A DNA stretch of 64,000 nucleotides from Streptomyces sp. NRRL S-337 (GTDB lineage Bacteria > Actinomycetota > Actinomycetes > Streptomycetales > Streptomycetaceae): NCBI RefSeq assembly GCF_000720175.1, contig NZ_JOIX01000009.1, forward strand, positions 62,001 through 126,000. Reading direction: 5' to 3'. Both the position numbers and the translations under genes were made by a program. Shown here in pieces: positions 36,561-51,255 of the stretch. A model generated the notes under the pieces. It saw only the letters and a program-made list of their open reading frames with translations, searched no databases and was not told the DNA's origin. Positions within the stretch are counted from its first letter, which is position 1, and the number at the start of each line of letters is the position of its first letter.

Positions 36561-36593
36561 CCGGCCCCGTACCGCGGGGCGGTACGGGGCCGG
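36561..36593 (-). terminator. Terminator between the ECF42 gene and metK
   Basis: A perfect 14-bp inverted repeat (36561-36574 with 36580-36593) around the loop CGGGG, 21 bases beyond the metK stop on the minus strand. It is also downstream of the ECF42 operon on the plus strand and could act in both directions. Confidence 0.85.
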
Positions 36594-36613
36594 GGCCGTT
36601 GTCGGTGCGGTGC

Positions 36614-37822
36614 TTACAGGCCGGCGGCCTTCTTCAGCGCCTCGACGCGGTCGGTCCGCTCCCAGGTGAAGTCCTCCAGCTCACGGCCGAAGTGGCCGTA
36701 GGCGGCGGTCTGGGAGTAGATCGGGCGGAGCAGGTCGAGGTCGCGGATGATCGCGGCCGGGCGGAGGTCGAAGACCTCGGTGATGGCCTGCTCGATCTTG
36801 TCCGTGTCGACGGTGGCGGTGCCGAAGGTCTCGACGAAGAGACCGACCGGCTCGGCCTTGCCGATGGCGTAGGCGACCTGGACCTCGCAGCGGGCGGCGA
36901 GGCCGGCGGCGACCACGTTCTTGGCGACCCAGCGCATGGCGTAGGCGGCCGAGCGGTCGACCTTGGACGGGTCCTTGCCGGAGAAGGCGCCGCCACCGTG
37001 GCGGGCCATACCGCCGTAGGTGTCGATGATGATCTTGCGGCCGGTCAGGCCGGCGTCGCCCATCGGGCCGCCGATCTCGAAGCGGCCGGTGGGGTTGACC
37101 AGCAGGCGGTAGCCGTCGGTGTCCAGCTTGATGCCGTCCTCGACGAGCTGGTTGAGGACGTGCTCGACGACGAACTCGCGGATGTCGGGAGCGAGCAGCG
37201 AGTCGAGGTCGATGTCGCTGGCGTGCTGCGAGGAGACCACGACGGTGTCGAGGCGGACGGCCTTGTGGCCGTCGTACTCGATGGTGACCTGGGTCTTGCC
37301 GTCGGGGCGGAGGTAGGGGATGGTGCCGTTCTTCCGGACCTCGGACAGCCGGCGCGAGAGGCGGTGCGCGAGGTAGATCGGGAGCGGCATCAGCTCCGGC
37401 GTCTCGTCGCAGGCGTAGCCGAACATCAGGCCCTGGTCGCCCGCGCCCTGCCGGTCCAGCTCGTCGTCGTCGCCCTCGACGCGGTTCTCGTAGGCGGTGT
37501 CGACGCCCTGCGCGATGTCCGGGGACTGCGCGCCGATGGAGACCGAGACGCCGCAGGACGCGCCGTCGAAGCCCTTCTTGGACGAGTCGTAACCGATCTC
37601 GAGGATCTTGTTGCGGACGAGGTTGGGGATGTCGGCGTACGCCTTGGTCGTCACCTCGCCGGCCACGTGGACCAAGCCGGTGGTGATCAGCGTCTCGACG
37701 GCGACCCGGGAGGTGGGGTCCTCCTTCAGGAGCGCGTCGAGGATCGTGTCGCTGATCTGGTCAGCGATCTTGTCGGGGTGGCCCTCGGTGACGGACTCCG
37801 AGGTGAACAGGCGGCGGGACAC
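36614..37822 (-). CDS. metK: S-adenosylmethionine synthetase
   Basis: A 402-residue methionine adenosyltransferase making SAM from methionine and ATP. All signatures are present: [18 protein letters not shown] at the start, the [12 protein letters not shown] hexapeptide region, the P-loop-like [19 protein letters not shown] and DTYGG. Length is normal. No SAM riboswitch is recognisable in the 253 bases upstream. In many streptomycetes metK follows priA directly; here the ECF42 pair is between them. Confidence 0.98.
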   Translation of the reverse strand: MSRRLFTSESVTEGHPDKIADQISDTILDALLKEDPTSRVAVETLITTGLVHVAGEVTTKAYADIPNLVRNKILEIGYDSSKKGFDGASCGVSVSIGAQSPDIAQGVDTAYENRVEGDDDELDRQGAGDQGLMFGYACDETPELMPLPIYLAHRLSRRLSEVRKNGTIPYLRPDGKTQVTIEYDGHKAVRLDTVVVSSQHASDIDLDSLLAPDIREFVVEHVLNQLVEDGIKLDTDGYRLLVNPTGRFEIGGPMGDAGLTGRKIIIDTYGGMARHGGGAFSGKDPSKVDRSAAYAMRWVAKNVVAAGLAARCEVQVAYAIGKAEPVGLFVETFGTATVDTDKIEQAITEVFDLRPAAIIRDLDLLRPIYSQTAAYGHFGRELEDFTWERTDRVEALKKAAGL

Positions 37823-38075
37823 ATCGCTCCCTGGGGTTGCAGCGGCTGCTGGCTGATCATGGGCGGAAGGGCCGAGAGCTGCGCTCGGCCCGATCCACTC
37901 GCCAGTTTATCGGTCGTATGCGGCGTTCGGGCACGCGGTCTCGATTTCTGGACCCCCCGTGACCTGGGACACCACACCTCACGGTAGGACGATCACCGTG
38001 CGGGGGCGACATGGTCAAGGGAACACGCCCGATTTTGTGGGGCCGGTGGGGTGAAAGAGGAGAGGGTGTGCGGAT

Positions 38076-39314
38076 TCAGCGGCGATTCTCGGCCAGCCGG
38101 GGGGCGACGAGGTCCCACACCGTGTCCGCGAGGGCTTCCTTCGGGCCGTACGGGACCGGGGTCTCGGTGCCGTCGGCCGCAAGGATCACCGCCTCGTTCT
38201 CGGCCGAGCCGAACGCCTTGTGCTCGCCGACCTCGTTGACGACCAGCAGGTCACAGCCCTTGCGGGCGAGCTTGGCGCGCCCGTTGACGAGCACGTCGTC
38301 GGTCTCCGCGGCGAATCCCACCACCACCTGGCCGGGCCGGGCACGGTCGGCGGACAGCTCGGCGAGGATGTCCGGATTACGGACCAGCACGATCGGCTCC
38401 GGCTCCTGGCCCTCCACCTTCTTGATCTTGGCGGTGGTGTAGACGGCGGGCCGGAAGTCGGCGACCGCGGCCGCCATGACCACGGCGTCGGCGTCCGCGG
38501 CGGCCTTCAGCACGGCCTCCCGGAGCTGGCGGGCGGTGCCGACCGGGACCACGTCCACGCCCACGGGGTCGGGCAGCTCGGTGTTGCCGGCGACGAGGGT
38601 GACCCGGGCACCGCGCGCGGCCGCCGTGGCCGCGAGCGCGTAGCCCTGCTTCCCGGAGGAGCGGTTGCCCAGGTAGCGGACGGGGTCCAGGGGCTCGCGG
38701 GTGCCGCCGGCACTGACCACGACATGGCGTCCGGCGAGGTCCGTCACGGCGGCCCCCTCGGCCCCACGGGCCAGCACCCGGCGGCACAGGGCGAAGATCT
38801 CCACCGGGTCGGGGAACCGGCCCTTGCCGGTGTCGACGCCGGTCAGCCGGCCGACCGCGGGCTCCACGACGATCGCTCCGCGGCGGCGCAGCGTGGCCAC
38901 GTTCTCCTGGGTGGCCGGGTTCTCCCACATCTCGGTGTGCATCGCCGGGGCGAAGATCACCGGACAGCGGGCGGTCAGCAGGGTGTTGGTCAAGAGGTCG
39001 TCGGCGAGGCCGTGGGCGGCCTTGGCCAGCATGTCGGCGGTGGCCGGGGCGACCACGACGAGGTCCGCGGCCTGGCCGATCCGGACGTGCGGGACCTCGT
39101 GGACGGATTCCCAGACCTCGGTGGCGGCCGGGTGGCCGGACAGCGCCGACCAGGTGGCCTCGCCGACGAAGTGCAGCGCCGAGGCGGTCGGCACCACCCG
39201 GACGTCGTGCCCGGACTCGGTCAGCCGGCGCAGCAGCTCGCACGCCTTGTACGCGGCGATCCCGCCGCTGACCCCCAGGACGACCCTGGGCCGCTCCCGC
39301 TCCCGCTTGTCCAT
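38076..39314 (-). CDS. coaBC: Bifunctional phosphopantothenoylcysteine synthetase/decarboxylase
   Basis: A 412-residue fusion of the two coenzyme A biosynthesis enzymes. The N-terminal CoaC flavoprotein (about residues 8-185) has VLGVSGGIAAYKA, the active His region HFVGEATW and PAMHTEMWENPAT. The C-terminal CoaB ligase (from about 195) has VVVSAGGTREPLDPVRYLGNRSSGKQG and KIKKVEG. It joins cysteine to 4'-phosphopantothenate and decarboxylates the product. The ATG at 39314 is supported by an upstream GGGGAG. rpoZ lies upstream on the same strand, with a terminator between. Confidence 0.97.
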   Translation of the reverse strand: MDKRERERPRVVLGVSGGIAAYKACELLRRLTESGHDVRVVPTASALHFVGEATWSALSGHPAATEVWESVHEVPHVRIGQAADLVVVAPATADMLAKAAHGLADDLLTNTLLTARCPVIFAPAMHTEMWENPATQENVATLRRRGAIVVEPAVGRLTGVDTGKGRFPDPVEIFALCRRVLARGAEGAAVTDLAGRHVVVSAGGTREPLDPVRYLGNRSSGKQGYALAATAAARGARVTLVAGNTELPDPVGVDVVPVGTARQLREAVLKAAADADAVVMAAAVADFRPAVYTTAKIKKVEGQEPEPIVLVRNPDILAELSADRARPGQVVVGFAAETDDVLVNGRAKLARKGCDLLVVNEVGEHKAFGSAENEAVILAADGTETPVPYGPKEALADTVWDLVAPRLAENRR

Positions 39315-39387
39315 CGCTTCGCCGCTCCCCGAGCTTTCGGTCCGCACCACGTCCGTAGCGCCTCTGTAGTCCCTATGACACACCAAA

Positions 39388-39412
39388 GGCCCGGCGGTCG
39401 TGCCGCCGGGCC
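39388..39412 (-). terminator. Terminator of rpoZ
   Basis: A 10-bp perfect stem (39388-39397 with 39403-39412) and a five-base loop, 22 bases past the rpoZ stop on the minus strand. The minus-strand continuation is TTTGGTG, a short T-run. Confidence 0.8.
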
Positions 39413-39434
39413 CTGGATGAACTGCTGCTACCGC

Positions 39435-39707
39435 CTACTGGGCCGGGCCCTCGATGGACTCGGAGGTCAGCAGACCCGCGTTGATCTCGCGCAGCGCGAT
39501 CGACAGGGGCTTCTCGTGGACGTGGGTGTCCACGAGCGGGCCGACGTACTCCAGCAGGCCCTCGCCGAGCTGGGAGTAGTACGCGTTGATCTGGCGCGCG
39601 CGCTTGGCGGCGTAGATCACGAGGCTGTACTTCGAGTCGGTGGCCTCGAGAAGCTCATCAATGGGCGGGTTGATGATGCCCTCGGGAGCGGTAATGGAAG
39701 AGGACAC
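39435..39707 (-). CDS. rpoZ: RNA polymerase omega subunit
   Basis: A 90-residue omega subunit. The conserved [30 protein letters not shown] and the [14 protein letters not shown] segment are diagnostic. It stabilises the beta' subunit and is involved in the ppGpp response. It is cotranscribed with gmk, 118 bases upstream. The terminator at 39388-39412 follows. Confidence 0.97.
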   Translation of the reverse strand: MSSSITAPEGIINPPIDELLEATDSKYSLVIYAAKRARQINAYYSQLGEGLLEYVGPLVDTHVHEKPLSIALREINAGLLTSESIEGPAQ

Positions 39708-39825
39708 TCTCTACCTTCCGAAAGGGGATGAAGCCTGGGTGTCATGCACCCGGCCGTCGTACGGGCCGGCGCAAAGTCTGTGCGTCCGGAGCCGGAGCGG
39801 CTCCACGGGGTCAGCCGCTGGTGCT

Positions 39826-40434
39826 CTAGTCCCCGGATCGATGCAGCATCAAGGCTAGCAGCTCACGGCTCACGTCCTCGACGGAGGTGTTGACGCACGT
39901 CACGTCGAACTCCTTCTCCGCGGCCAGCTCGACCCGGGCCACCTCCAGGCGGCGCTCGATGACCTCGGGCGCCTCCGTGCCCCGGCCGGTGAGCCGGCGG
40001 ACCAGCTCCTCCCAGCTCGGCGGGGCGAGGAAGACCAGCTGGGCCTCGGGCATGGACTCCCGGACCTGGCGGGCGCCCTGCAGGTCGATCTCCAGCAGGA
40101 CCGGCTCGCCGGCCGCCAGGCGGTCCAGGACCGCCTGGCGCGGGGTGCCGTAGCGGTTGCCCGCGAACTCGGCCCATTCGAGCAGCTCGCCGTTGGCGAT
40201 CAGCTTGTCGAACTCCTCGTCGTCGACGAAGAAGTACTGGACGCCGTGCCGCTCTCCGGGTCGCGGGGAGCGGGTGGTGGCCGAGACCGAGAGCCAGACC
40301 TCGGGATGGACCTTGCGCATATGCGCGACGACCGTGCTCTTGCCGACCCCAGAGGGGCCGGAGAGCACGGTCAGTCGCGGTTGTCTGGCCGGGGGGCCGG
40401 CGGGGGTCGTCCCCCGGGAGACTGCAGAACTCAT
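39826..40434 (-). CDS. gmk: Guanylate kinase
   Basis: A 202-residue enzyme phosphorylating GMP to GDP. The P-loop is [15 protein letters not shown]; the GMP-binding [17 protein letters not shown] and [15 protein letters not shown], and the LID-region R residues, are all present. Fifteen residues precede the usual start, as in other Streptomyces. It lies between the integration host factor gene and rpoZ. Confidence 0.97.
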   Translation of the reverse strand: MSSAVSRGTTPAGPPARQPRLTVLSGPSGVGKSTVVAHMRKVHPEVWLSVSATTRSPRPGERHGVQYFFVDDEEFDKLIANGELLEWAEFAGNRYGTPRQAVLDRLAAGEPVLLEIDLQGARQVRESMPEAQLVFLAPPSWEELVRRLTGRGTEAPEVIERRLEVARVELAAEKEFDVTCVNTSVEDVSRELLALMLHRSGD

Positions 40435-40472
40435 GCAGCGATTATTCCAGCTTCCCGGCGATGCCGGAAAAT

Positions 40473-40799
40473 TCAGCCGGAAGCGCTGCCGCCGAATTCG
40501 CGCTCCAGTGCCGCGATCTGGTTGGAGCCAAGGCCCCGGACGCGGCGGCTCTCGGAGATCCCGAGCCGCTCCATGAGCTGCTTGGCACGGACCTTGCCCA
40601 CGCCGGGCAGGGACTCCAGGAGGGCGGAGACCTTCATCTTGCCGATGACGTCGTTCTTCTGGCCCTGCTGGATGACCTCGTGGAGGGAAGCACCGGAGTG
40701 CTTGAGCCGATTCTTGACCTCGGCGCGCTCCCGGCGAGCCGCGGCGGCCTTCTCGAGCGCGGCTGCGCGCTGTTCAGGGGTAAGGGGCGGAAGAGCCAC
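40473..40799 (-). CDS. sihF: Actinobacterial integration host factor
   Basis: A 108-residue nucleoid protein of the actinobacterial mIHF/sIHF family, unrelated to the two-subunit IHF of enterobacteria. The long first helix ([25 protein letters not shown]) and the helix-two-turn-helix [24 protein letters not shown] are intact. It binds and bends DNA with low specificity and influences sporulation and antibiotic production in Streptomyces. It sits between pyrF and gmk, its usual place. Confidence 0.95.
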   Translation of the reverse strand: MALPPLTPEQRAAALEKAAAARRERAEVKNRLKHSGASLHEVIQQGQKNDVIGKMKVSALLESLPGVGKVRAKQLMERLGISESRRVRGLGSNQIAALEREFGGSASG

Positions 40800-40954
40800 G
40801 CCTACGTCACCTCGGATGTCGAACTGTCGGATACGGACCGGTGTGGAACCTAGTCGCCCCGCACCTGCGGAGCAACGAGCAACGCGCTTGCGTGCACTGC
40901 TCTCGACGGAGACTAGCGGCCGAGCGCGCCGGAGTCAGCGAGAACAGACGAAAA

Positions 40955-40982
40955 GTCCTGGTCAGACTCTGCTGACCAGGAC
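40955..40982 (-). terminator. Terminator of the pyr operon
   Basis: An 11-bp perfect stem (GTCCTGGTCAG at 40955-40965, complement at 40972-40982) with a six-base loop, directly beyond pyrF on the minus strand and followed by TTTT in that direction. This is the clearest rho-independent terminator in the window and ends the pyrimidine operon. Confidence 0.9.
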
Positions 40983-41005
40983 AATTCGGGACCAAACTCC
41001 TCGTC

Positions 41006-41859
41006 TTACGGTGCCTGATCGAGCGCGGTGCGCACTTCCTCGGTGAATCGGTCCGCCGCGGCACGCAGTCCGGCGGCGTCCGGACCGTGCTTCAGCACCC
41101 CCCGGCTGACGCTGGGGAGGACGTTTCCGGCCGCGGCGCCGAAGACGGTCGGCAGGTCGGCCGGGGTGGCGCCCTGCGCACCGATGCCGGGAGCCAGCAG
41201 CGGGCCGTTGATCGCCAGATCGAACGAGGAGAGATCGCCGAGGGTGGCGCCGACCACCGCACCGAAGGAGCCCAGCGGCTCGGCGCCGGCGTTCTCGGCG
41301 GCGAGATGGCCGAGCATGGTCGCCGCGAGGGTCCGGCCGTCCTCGCGGACCGCGCGCTGGACCTCGGCGCCCTCGGGGTTGGAGGTCAGCGCCAGCACGA
41401 ACAGGCCCGCGCCGCTCTCCCGGGCCAGGTCGGCGGCCGGCTTCAGCGAGCCGTAGCCGAGGTACGGGGAGACCGTCAGGGCGTCCGAGAACAGCGGCGA
41501 GTCCGGGCGCAGATAGGTCTCGGCGTAGGCCGCCATGGTGGAGCCGATGTCGCCGCGCTTGGCGTCCATGAGCACCAGCGCGCCGCGCTCGCGGGCCTCG
41601 ACGACCGCGGTCTCCAGCACGGCCAGGCCGCGCGAGCCGAACCGCTCGAAGAACGCGGACTGCGGTTTGAAGACGGCGACGTGCTCGCCGAGCGCCTCGA
41701 CGACGGTGCGGGTGAACCGGGCCAGGCCCGCGACGTCGTCGTTCAGGCCCCAGTCGGCCAGCAGCGAGGAGTGCGGGTCGATGCCGACGCAGAGCGGCCC
41801 GCGCTCGTCCATGGCGCGGCGGAGGCGGGTACCGAAGGGCTGCAAGGGCTCCGGGCCGG

Positions 41860-41863
<4 letters not shown>
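41006..41863 (-). CDS. pyrF: Orotidine 5'-phosphate decarboxylase, type 2
   Basis: A 285-residue enzyme converting OMP to UMP, the last step of de novo pyrimidine synthesis. CVGIDPHSSLL at the start, VFKPQSAFFE and the LMDAKRGDIGSTM active-site block (Asp and Lys) mark the type 2 group common in actinobacteria. The GTG start at 41863 overlaps the pyrD TGA (GTGA), indicating translational coupling. A strong terminator follows. Confidence 0.96.
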
Positions 41864-42969
<1,106 letters not shown>

Positions 42970-42990
42970 GGTGGTGTGTGTCCTCACGAA

Positions 42991-43018
42991 GAGGGGGACA
43001 CCGGTCGGTGTCCCCCTC
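42991..43018 (-). terminator. Intra-operon hairpin between carB and pyrD
   Basis: A perfect 13-bp inverted repeat (arms 42991-43003 and 43006-43018) around a two-base loop. It lies in the 57 bases between the carB stop and the pyrD start on the minus strand. After the hairpin the transcript reads TTCGTGAGG. It may end part of the transcription in mid-operon, as an attenuator, or protect the upstream mRNA. Confidence 0.55.
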
Positions 43019-43026
43019 AAGGGCTG

Positions 43027-46327
<3,301 letters not shown>

Positions 46328-46335
<8 letters not shown>

Positions 46336-47485
46336 GCTGGCCCTCCATCAGGGATACGAAGCGGTCGAAGAGGTACGCGGCGTCGTGCGGACCCGCGGCG
46401 GCTTCGGGGTGGTACTGGACGCTGAAGGCCGGCTGGTCGAGGAGGTGCAGACCCTCCACCACGTTGTCATTGAGGCAGACGTGGGAGACCTCGGCGCGGC
46501 CGAAGGGGGTGTCGGAAACCTTGTCGAGCGGGGCGTCGACGGCGAATCCGTGGTTGTGCGCGGTGACCTCGACCTTGCCGGTCGTGCGGTCCTGGACCGG
46601 CTGGTTGATCCCGCGGTGGCCGTACTTGAGCTTGTAGGTGCCGAAGCCCAGGGCACGGCCGAGGATCTGGTTGCCGAAGCAGATGCCGAAGAGCGGGGTC
46701 TTGCGCTCCAGCACGCCGCGCATGACGGAGACCGGGTGGTCGGCGGTGGCCGGGTCGCCCGGGCCGTTGGAGAAGAACACACCGTCGGGGTTGACGGCGT
46801 AGACGTCCTCGACGGTCGCCGTCGCCGGCAGCACGTGCACCTCGATGCCGCGCTCGGCCATGCGGTGCGGGGTCATGCCCTTGATGCCGAGGTCGACGGC
46901 GGCGACGGTGAACTTCTTCTCGCCGATCGCCGGGACGACGTAGGCCTCCTTGGTGGCGACCTGCGTGGAGAGGTCGGCGCCCTTCATCTCGGGGGCCTGA
47001 CGCACCTTGGCGAGCATGGTGCCCGCGTCGGGCAGCGCGTCGCCGGAGAAGATCCCGACCCGCATGGCGCCGCGCTCGCGCAGGTGGCGGGTGAGCGCGC
47101 GGGTGTCGACGCCGCTGATGCCGACGACGCCCTGGGTGGTGAGTTCCTCGTCCAGGGAGCGCACCGAGCGCCAGTTGGACGGGATCCGGGCGGGGTCGCG
47201 GACCACGTAACCGGCGACCCAGATCCGCTGCGACTCGGGGTCCTCGTCGTTGACCCCGGTGTTGCCGATGTGCGGGGCTGTCATGACGACGACCTGGCGG
47301 TGGTACGAGGGGTCGGTCAGCGTCTCCTGGTAGCCGGTCATGCCGGTGGAGAACACCGCTTCGCCGAAGGTCTCCCCCACGGCCCCGTAGGCACGACCGC
47401 TGAACGTGCGGCCGTCCTCCAGGACAAGTACGGCGGGAAGCGCCTTGTTCCTCTGAGAGGAGCTTCCCCTGGTGGAGGTCGTCAT
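46328..47485 (-). CDS. carA: Carbamoyl-phosphate synthase small (glutaminase) subunit
   Basis: A 385-residue class I glutamine amidotransferase subunit. The N-terminal small-subunit domain (about residues 15-150) is followed by a GATase domain with [16 protein letters not shown] (nucleophile Cys), [11 protein letters not shown] and [11 protein letters not shown] (His and Glu of the triad). It hydrolyses glutamine and channels ammonia to CarB. It overlaps both neighbours by a few bases, implying coupled translation. Confidence 0.97.
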
Positions 47486-48084
47486 CGTGCGCCTTCCGTT
47501 TCGCTCTGCTCGGTGGTGTTTCGGGTGGTGCTGGTGGGGGCGGTGCTCAGTGCGGTGAGGGCCTCGACCCAGGCGGGGTGCTCCTCCGCCCGGTCGGAGC
47601 GGAAACCGGAGTCGAGCTCCTGGTCCCCGTGCTGCCAGGTGACGACGAGCAGGCCGCCCTCGGTGAGGACCTTGCCGGCGATGCCCTTGTCGAGGCGGGC
47701 GCCGCGCAGCGCGGCGGCCGGCACGAAGAAGTCCGTCGCGCCCGGCCGTACGACGTCCAGGCCCGCCTCGGTGAGGGTCAGCTCGACCCGGCTACGGGTA
47801 CCCAGGCCGTGGGCCACGATCCGGTCGAGCCACTGCCCGGCCGTGGTGGAGCCGTGGTAGCGCCCGCTGAGCGTCAGCTTCGGCTCCCCCACGTCCTCGG
47901 GGGTGGACGGCAGCTCGGGCAGGTCGCCCTGGAGCGTGCCGCGCCACTTCCAGCCCTGACGCATCAGCCAGTAGACGAACGCGACCAGGACCAGCAGGCC
48001 GGCGACCCAGCCGAGCCGTGCCGCCCAGTCGGTGACCGGCGCAGACCGCTGCGCCTCGGCCAGTTGGATCAGTGGAGGAGTCAC
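47482..48084 (-). CDS. PH-like domain membrane protein of the pyr operon
   Basis: A 200-residue protein with one N-terminal membrane helix ([22 protein letters not shown], about residues 20-41) and a cytoplasmic bacterial PH-like domain. Orthologues in mycobacteria and streptomycetes sit at the same place between pyrC and carA. Its start overlaps the pyrC stop and its stop overlaps the carA start (ATGA at both ends), so expression is tied to the pyrimidine enzymes. Its function is unknown. An anchoring or scaffolding role near the operon products is only a guess. Confidence 0.85.
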   Translation of the reverse strand: MTPPLIQLAEAQRSAPVTDWAARLGWVAGLLVLVAFVYWLMRQGWKWRGTLQGDLPELPSTPEDVGEPKLTLSGRYHGSTTAGQWLDRIVAHGLGTRSRVELTLTEAGLDVVRPGATDFFVPAAALRGARLDKGIAGKVLTEGGLLVVTWQHGDQELDSGFRSDRAEEHPAWVEALTALSTAPTSTTRNTTEQSETEGAR

Positions 48085-49367
48085 GCGAGCTTCCCGTCGA
48101 CGACCGTTGCGCGGCCCCGCAGGAAGGTGTGGGTGACGCGTCCCGGCAGCTCACGGCCCTCGTAGGGGGTGTTGCGGCTGCGGGAGGCGAAGCCCGCGGG
48201 GTCCACATCTCCACGGTAAGCGGAATCGACCAGGGTGAGGTTGGCGGGCTCACCAGCCGAGATGGGCCGGCCGTGGCCCTCCAGGCGGCCGATCCGCGCG
48301 GGCCGGAAGGACATCCGCTCGGCGACGCCGGCCCAGTCCAGCAGCCCGGTGTCGACCATCGTGTGCTGGACGACGGAGAGCGCGGTCTCCAGGCCGACCA
48401 TACCCATGGCCGCGGCACCCCACTCGCAGTCCTTGTCCTCGTGCGGGTGCGGGGCGTGGTCGGTGGCGACGATGTCGATCGTGCCGTCGGCCAGCGCCTC
48501 GCGCAGGGCCAGCACGTCGCGCTCGGTGCGCAGCGGCGGGTTGACCTTGTAGACCGGGTTGTAGGTGCGCACCAGCTCGTCGGTGAGGAGCAGGTGGTGC
48601 GGGGTGACCTCGGCGGTGACGTCGATGCCGCGGGACTTGGCCCAGCGGACGATCTCCACCGATCCGGCGGTCGAGAGGTGGCAGATGTGGACCCGGGAGC
48701 CGACGTGCTCGGCGAGCAGCACGTCCCGGGCGATGATCGACTCCTCGGCGACCGCGGGCCAGCCGCCCAGGCCCAGCTCGGCCGAGACGATGCCCTCGTT
48801 CATCTGGGCGCCCTCGGTCAGCCGCGGCTCCTGGGCGTGCTGGGCGACGACGCCGCCGAACGCCTTCACGTACTCCAGGGCCCGGCGCATGATCACCGCG
48901 TCGTCGACGCACTTGCCGTCGTCGGAGAAGACGGTGACCCCGGCGGCGGACTCGTGCATGGCGCCGAGCTCGGCGAGCTTCTTGCCCTCCAGGCCGACGG
49001 TGACGGCGCCGATGGGCTGTACGTCGCAGTAGCCGTGTTCCTGGCCGAGCCGGTAGACCTGCTCGACGACGCCGGCGGTGTCGGCGACCGGGAAGGTGTT
49101 GGCCATGGCGAAGACGGCGGTGTAGCCGCCGGAGGCGGCCGCGCGGGTGCCGGTGAGGACGGTCTCGGAGTCCTCGCGGCCGGGCTCGCGCAGGTGGGTG
49201 TGCAGGTCGACGAGCCCGGGGAGGAGGACCTTGCCGCCGGCCTCGATGACCTGCGCGCCGTCCGCGTCGAGCCCGCTGCCCACGGCCTCGATGAACTCGC
49301 CGTCGATCAGGACGTCCTGCGGCTCGCCACCGAGCACCTGCGCACCACGGATCAGGATCTTGCTCAT
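48081..49367 (-). CDS. pyrC: Dihydroorotase
   Basis: A 428-residue class I amidohydrolase cyclising carbamoyl-aspartate to dihydroorotate. Zinc-site motifs are present: GLVDLHTHLREPG near residue 53, VFSDDGKCV, VHICHLSTA, EVTPHHLLLTD and VATDHAPH with the catalytic Asp. The ATG at 49367 is five bases past the pyrB stop. Its stop overlaps the next gene (ATGA). Confidence 0.97.
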   Translation of the reverse strand: MSKILIRGAQVLGGEPQDVLIDGEFIEAVGSGLDADGAQVIEAGGKVLLPGLVDLHTHLREPGREDSETVLTGTRAAASGGYTAVFAMANTFPVADTAGVVEQVYRLGQEHGYCDVQPIGAVTVGLEGKKLAELGAMHESAAGVTVFSDDGKCVDDAVIMRRALEYVKAFGGVVAQHAQEPRLTEGAQMNEGIVSAELGLGGWPAVAEESIIARDVLLAEHVGSRVHICHLSTAGSVEIVRWAKSRGIDVTAEVTPHHLLLTDELVRTYNPVYKVNPPLRTERDVLALREALADGTIDIVATDHAPHPHEDKDCEWGAAAMGMVGLETALSVVQHTMVDTGLLDWAGVAERMSFRPARIGRLEGHGRPISAGEPANLTLVDSAYRGDVDPAGFASRSRNTPYEGRELPGRVTHTFLRGRATVVDGKLA

Positions 49368-49372
49368 GGGTC

Positions 49373-50350
49373 TTACTTCTCCTCGGTACGGGGGTTGGTG
49401 ACGGCGGGCTCGTTGCCGCCCAGGAGCAGGTAGAGGACGGCCATCCGGATGCTGACGCCGTTGGCGACCTGCTCGACGGCCGTGCAGCGGCCGGAGTCGG
49501 CGACCTCGGCGGTGATCTCCATGCCGCGGACCATCGGCCCGGGGTGCATCACCAGGGCGTGTCCGGGCATCCGCGCCATGCGGTCGCCGTCCAGGCCGTA
49601 GCGGCGCGAGTACTCGCGCTCGGTGGGGAAGAACGCGGCGTTCATCCGCTCGCGCTGGACCCGCAGCATCATCACGGCGTCGGACTTCGGCAGCACACTG
49701 TCGAGGTCGTACGACACCTCGCAGGGCCAGGTCTCGACGCCGACCGGCACCAGGGTGGGCGGGGCGACGAGGGTGACCTCGGCGCCGAGGGTGTGCAGCA
49801 GGTCGACGTTGGACCGGGCGACCCGGCTGTGCAGCACGTCGCCGACGATGGTGATGCGCCGGCCGGCCAGGTCCTGGCCGATCCCGGCGTCCGGGCCGAT
49901 CAGCCGGCGGCGCATGGTGAAGGCGTCGAGCAGGGCCTGGGTGGGGTGCTGGTGGGTGCCGTCACCGGCGTTGATCACCGGGGCGTCGATCCAGCCGGAG
50001 TTGGCGAGCCGGTAGGGGGCGCCGGAGGCACCGTGCCGGATGACGACGGCGTCGACGCCCATCGCCTCCAGGGTCTGCGCGGTGTCCTTGAGGGACTCCC
50101 CCTTGGACACGCTCGATCCCTTGGCCGCGAAGTTGATGACGTCCGCGGAGAGCCGCTTCTCGGCGGCCTCGAAGGAGATCCGGGTGCGGGTGGAGTCCTC
50201 GAAGAAGAGGTTGCAGACCGTGCGTCCGCGCAGGGTGGGGAGCTTCTTGATCGGCCGGTCGGCGACCCGGGCCATCTCCTCGGCGGTGTCGAGGATCAGC
50301 ACGGCGTCGTCGCGGGTGAGGTCGGCGGCCGAGATGAGGTGGCGCTTCAT
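49373..50350 (-). CDS. pyrB: Aspartate carbamoyltransferase catalytic subunit
   Basis: A 325-residue transcarbamylase joining aspartate and carbamoyl phosphate. The N-terminal carbamoyl-phosphate site [19 protein letters not shown], the [12 protein letters not shown] segment, and [11 protein letters not shown] at the aspartate site are intact. No regulatory-subunit gene pyrI is adjacent, as expected in actinobacteria. It follows pyrR by 93 bases. Confidence 0.97.
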   Translation of the reverse strand: MKRHLISAADLTRDDAVLILDTAEEMARVADRPIKKLPTLRGRTVCNLFFEDSTRTRISFEAAEKRLSADVINFAAKGSSVSKGESLKDTAQTLEAMGVDAVVIRHGASGAPYRLANSGWIDAPVINAGDGTHQHPTQALLDAFTMRRRLIGPDAGIGQDLAGRRITIVGDVLHSRVARSNVDLLHTLGAEVTLVAPPTLVPVGVETWPCEVSYDLDSVLPKSDAVMMLRVQRERMNAAFFPTEREYSRRYGLDGDRMARMPGHALVMHPGPMVRGMEITAEVADSGRCTAVEQVANGVSIRMAVLYLLLGGNEPAVTNPRTEEK

Positions 50351-50443
50351 CCGGTTTTCTCCGTGTGTGAGGGAGGGGTACGGGAATGTCCGTCAGGCAG
50401 GCATGCGTGCGGGCCCGGGGTCACCGGGTCCGTCAGCGGTGCG

Positions 50444-51079
<636 letters not shown>

Positions 51080-51164
51080 ACGTCGGAATTACGCAGTCAG
51101 GTTACCAGGACCGCTCCGCTGGCCCGTCTGCACCCCTGACGGGGGATGGTCTGGCCCATTCCGC

Positions 51165-51194
51165 TTGACGAACCGAGATTACGCTGCGTAACCT
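51165..51194 (+). promoter_or_regulatory. bldD promoter
   Basis: TTGACG (51165-51170) and TAACCT (51189-51194) with an 18-base spacer form a plausible housekeeping promoter, about 60-65 bases before the bldD start. The -10 element lies in the first of two BldD boxes, so BldD would block RNA polymerase binding directly. Confidence 0.65.
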
Positions 51195-51207
51195 CACAGT
51201 GAGTTAC
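51178..51207 (+). promoter_or_regulatory. Two abutting BldD boxes
   Basis: ATTACGCTGCGTAAC (51178-51192) matches the published BldD consensus NTNACNC(A/T)GNGTNAN at every fixed position. Directly next to it CTCACAGTGAGTTAC (51193-51207) matches with one change (G for C at position 7). Head-to-tail boxes on the bldD promoter fit the known autorepression of bldD. The two-box arrangement could bind a c-di-GMP-bridged BldD dimer pair. Confidence 0.8.
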
Positions 51208-51255
51208 CAGCCACGCGGCGGAGCCGCATGTCGATACAGCTGTCTGGGGAGCTAT

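Noticed and set aside
37823-38075. SAM riboswitch upstream of metK
   Set aside because: I looked for SAM-I and SAM-II-like conserved cores and did not find one.
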